DNA of 5,900 bases from Bacteroidia bacterium (GTDB lineage: Bacteria > Bacteroidota > Bacteroidia > NS11-12g > UBA955). Made by a program: the position numbers and the translations under genes. The notes below the pieces were generated by a model, which saw nothing but the letters and a program-made list of their open reading frames with translations, was not told where the DNA came from and searched no databases. The stretch covers positions 1 to 5,900 of the forward strand of contig JACMRS010000178.1 in NCBI GenBank assembly GCA_014376345.1, given 5' to 3'. Below, piece after piece: positions 4,595 through 5,900 of this stretch (position 1 is the stretch's first letter; every line of letters begins with the position of its first letter).

Positions 4595-5900
4595 GTGAAC
4601 TTAAAAAAAATTCTGCCGCTTTTATTAATTTTAGCTTCATCTGCTTCTTTTGCACAAACAACTATTGTAAAAGGAAGAATTACGGACCTGAAAACCGGTG
4701 AACCTATTGCTTATGCAATTGTAGGATTTTCCAGAACCAATATAAAAACTGTAACTGACTTTGAAGGTAATTATGAACTTTTTAAAATTGACTCTTCATT
4801 TCAAAACAATGATTACAATCTGATCCAACCACGAGATTCAGCTTTCAACCAAAACGATTCTGTTTTCAATTTGAATGATTCGATGCTAATTCGTGATACA
4901 ATTATTGACATACCTGATTCGGTTTATGTAATGCAATCCGGTTTTTATATTCAGATGCAGGAAATTGATAAAGGAACTATCAATAACCGCGATTTCAGTT
5001 TGATTCAGGAAGAAGTTACAGCTACAGAAGGTGTTGTAATCTCTGCTAAAGTAAATCCGGCAATCAGAATTATTAAACTTGCCCAGGAGAAAAAATCAGA
5101 ATACAATATTGAAAACGTCAAGGCTTATGAATGTGAAAATTTCAATAAAATTCAGATTGCTGTCAATTATGTTTCTGATGAATTAAAGAGTAAGGGTATT
5201 TTCAAGAAATTTGAGAATGAATTTGATACAATATCTTACTTAAGTGAAGAAAGACACAAACAAGTACTTCCGGTTTTTATCTCTGAAAGTATTTCCGATT
5301 TTTATTATCAAACCAGTCCTAAAAAACAAAAAGAAGTTATTAAGGCTACTAAAATTAAAGGTGTAGGCGTTGATGATGGCACGTTTTTATCGCAGCTTTT
5401 AGGTTCTACTTTTCAGCAGTATAATTTCAATACCAATACGATGGAAATTCTTAATAAAAATTTCGTGTCGCCAATTTCTAATTCATCTTTACTTTATTAC
5501 AAATATAAAATAGTAGATTTTACTTATCCCGACAGCAGCGGACGTGCGCTTTATCAGATCAGAGTCACTCCTAAAAATCCTCTTGATCTTGTTTTTACCG
5601 GCGATATATGGGTTGAAGATTCCAGCTTTGCAATAAAAAGACTTTCGCTTGCAATTACGAATGCTGCCAACCTGAATTTTGTAGAAAAATTAAAAATCAC
5701 ACAAGAACTGATACTTCTGCCTAATGGTTCTTACATGCCGGTTAAAAACCGCGTACTTATTGACATTGCAGAGATTTCTAAAAATGCAGCAGGCATGATT
5801 GCCTTATTTTACAGTTCTAATAAAAATGTTATTGTAAATAAAATGCATGAACCTAAATTTTTCGATTACCCGGTTCGTGTAAATTCTGATGCACTTATGA
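4595..5900 (+). CDS. DUF5686-type surface protein with carboxypeptidase-regulatory-like domain (3' end outside window)
   Basis: The frame is open from a GTG at 4595 to the right edge (435 residues seen) and is cut by the window. Residues 1-20 form a signal peptide (NLKKILPLLLILASSASFA, with cleavage likely before Q21), so the product is exported, probably to the outer membrane. Residues about 24-62 are the first strands of a CarboxypepD_reg-like domain (VKGRITDLKTGEPIAYAIV, then TVTDFEGNYEL). The domain is interrupted by an Asp/Asn/Ser-rich repeat at 66-114. After GVVISAKVNPAIRIIKLAQEKK (146-167) the DUF5686 body starts, including AYECENFNKIQI (177-188), LPVFISESISDFYY (225-238) and GDIWVEDSSFAIKRL (336-350). 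An in-frame TAA at 4574 rules out an upstream start. There is no Shine-Dalgarno. Family members are of unknown function; the full proteins are usually much longer, with a predicted outer-membrane barrel towards the C-terminus. Confidence 0.88.
   Translation, partial: MNLKKILPLLLILASSASFAQTTIVKGRITDLKTGEPIAYAIVGFSRTNIKTVTDFEGNYELFKIDSSFQNNDYNLIQPRDSAFNQNDSVFNLNDSMLIRDTIIDIPDSVYVMQSGFYIQMQEIDKGTINNRDFSLIQEEVTATEGVVISAKVNPAIRIIKLAQEKKSEYNIENVKAYECENFNKIQIAVNYVSDELKSKGIFKKFENEFDTISYLSEERHKQVLPVFISESISDFYYQTSPKKQKEVIKATKIKGVGVDDGTFLSQLLGSTFQQYNFNTNTMEILNKNFVSPISNSSLLYYKYKIVDFTYPDSSGRALYQIRVTPKNPLDLVFTGDIWVEDSSFAIKRLSLAITNAANLNFVEKLKITQELILLPNGSYMPVKNRVLIDIAEISKNAAGMIALFYSSNKNVIVNKMHEPKFFDYPVRVNSDALM
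4790..4936 (+). repeat. in-frame degenerate 21-base (seven-residue) tandem repeat
   Basis: Inside the DUF5686-type gene, seven successive units each begin with a GAT/GAC codon: DSSFQNN, DYNLIQPR, DSAFNQN, DSVFNLN, DSMLIR, DTIIDIP and DSVYVMQ. Units at 4790, 4835, 4856, 4895 and 4916 are exactly 21 bases; the one at 4811 is 24 and the one at 4877 is 18. The units at 4835 and 4856 are the most alike at DNA level (GATTC then a TTTCAA core), which suggests local duplication. The block falls where this domain family normally has a short link to its last strand. Confidence 0.55.

Overview
The window looks like an ordinary chromosomal stretch from an AT-rich member of the Bacteroidota or the related Ignavibacteria/Chlorobi lineage. 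The clearest pointer is the last gene: a secreted protein with an N-terminal carboxypeptidase-regulatory-like domain leading into a DUF5686-type body, a family typical of that phylum. A standalone EVE protein, a TIGR02757 (DUF2400) protein and intergenic repeats of the GTCATTyTGAGCG...AAGAATCT type fit the same picture. None of the gene starts has a convincing Shine-Dalgarno sequence, and two starts are non-ATG (TTG and GTG), which also fits. I cannot name a genus.

Layout, left to right: (1) the C-terminal end of an unrecognised gene on the + strand (1-222). (2) A compact + strand cluster of an EVE-domain protein (318-728), pyrR (731-1273) and pyrB (1270-2193), with a 2-base gap and a 4-base ATGA overlap, so almost certainly one transcript. 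(3) A convergent intergenic region (2194-2424) holding two diverged copies of a hairpin-forming repeat about 99 bases apart. (4) A - strand pair, a cystathionine gamma-synthase/gamma-lyase family PLP enzyme (4356-3214) followed 12 bases later by a TIGR02757 protein that starts at TTG (3201-2425). (5) A divergent promoter region (4357-4594) with candidate promoter boxes on both strands and a short cysteine-rich ORF of doubtful reality. (6) The start of a DUF5686-type surface protein on the + strand (4595 onward), cut by the right edge.

Functionally, PyrB makes carbamoyl-aspartate in de novo pyrimidine synthesis. PyrR is either its RNA-binding regulator or a uracil phosphoribosyltransferase; no PyrR attenuator is visible, so its regulatory role here is open. 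The PLP enzyme acts in methionine/cysteine transsulfuration. The EVE and TIGR02757 proteins are linked to nucleic-acid recognition only by family or motif resemblance. No mobile element, CRISPR array, rRNA, tRNA or obvious defence system is present. The points most worth a second look are the nested hairpin repeat, the Lys/Asp glycosylase-like signature in the TIGR02757 protein, and a seven-residue tandem repeat inserted in the DUF5686-type protein.
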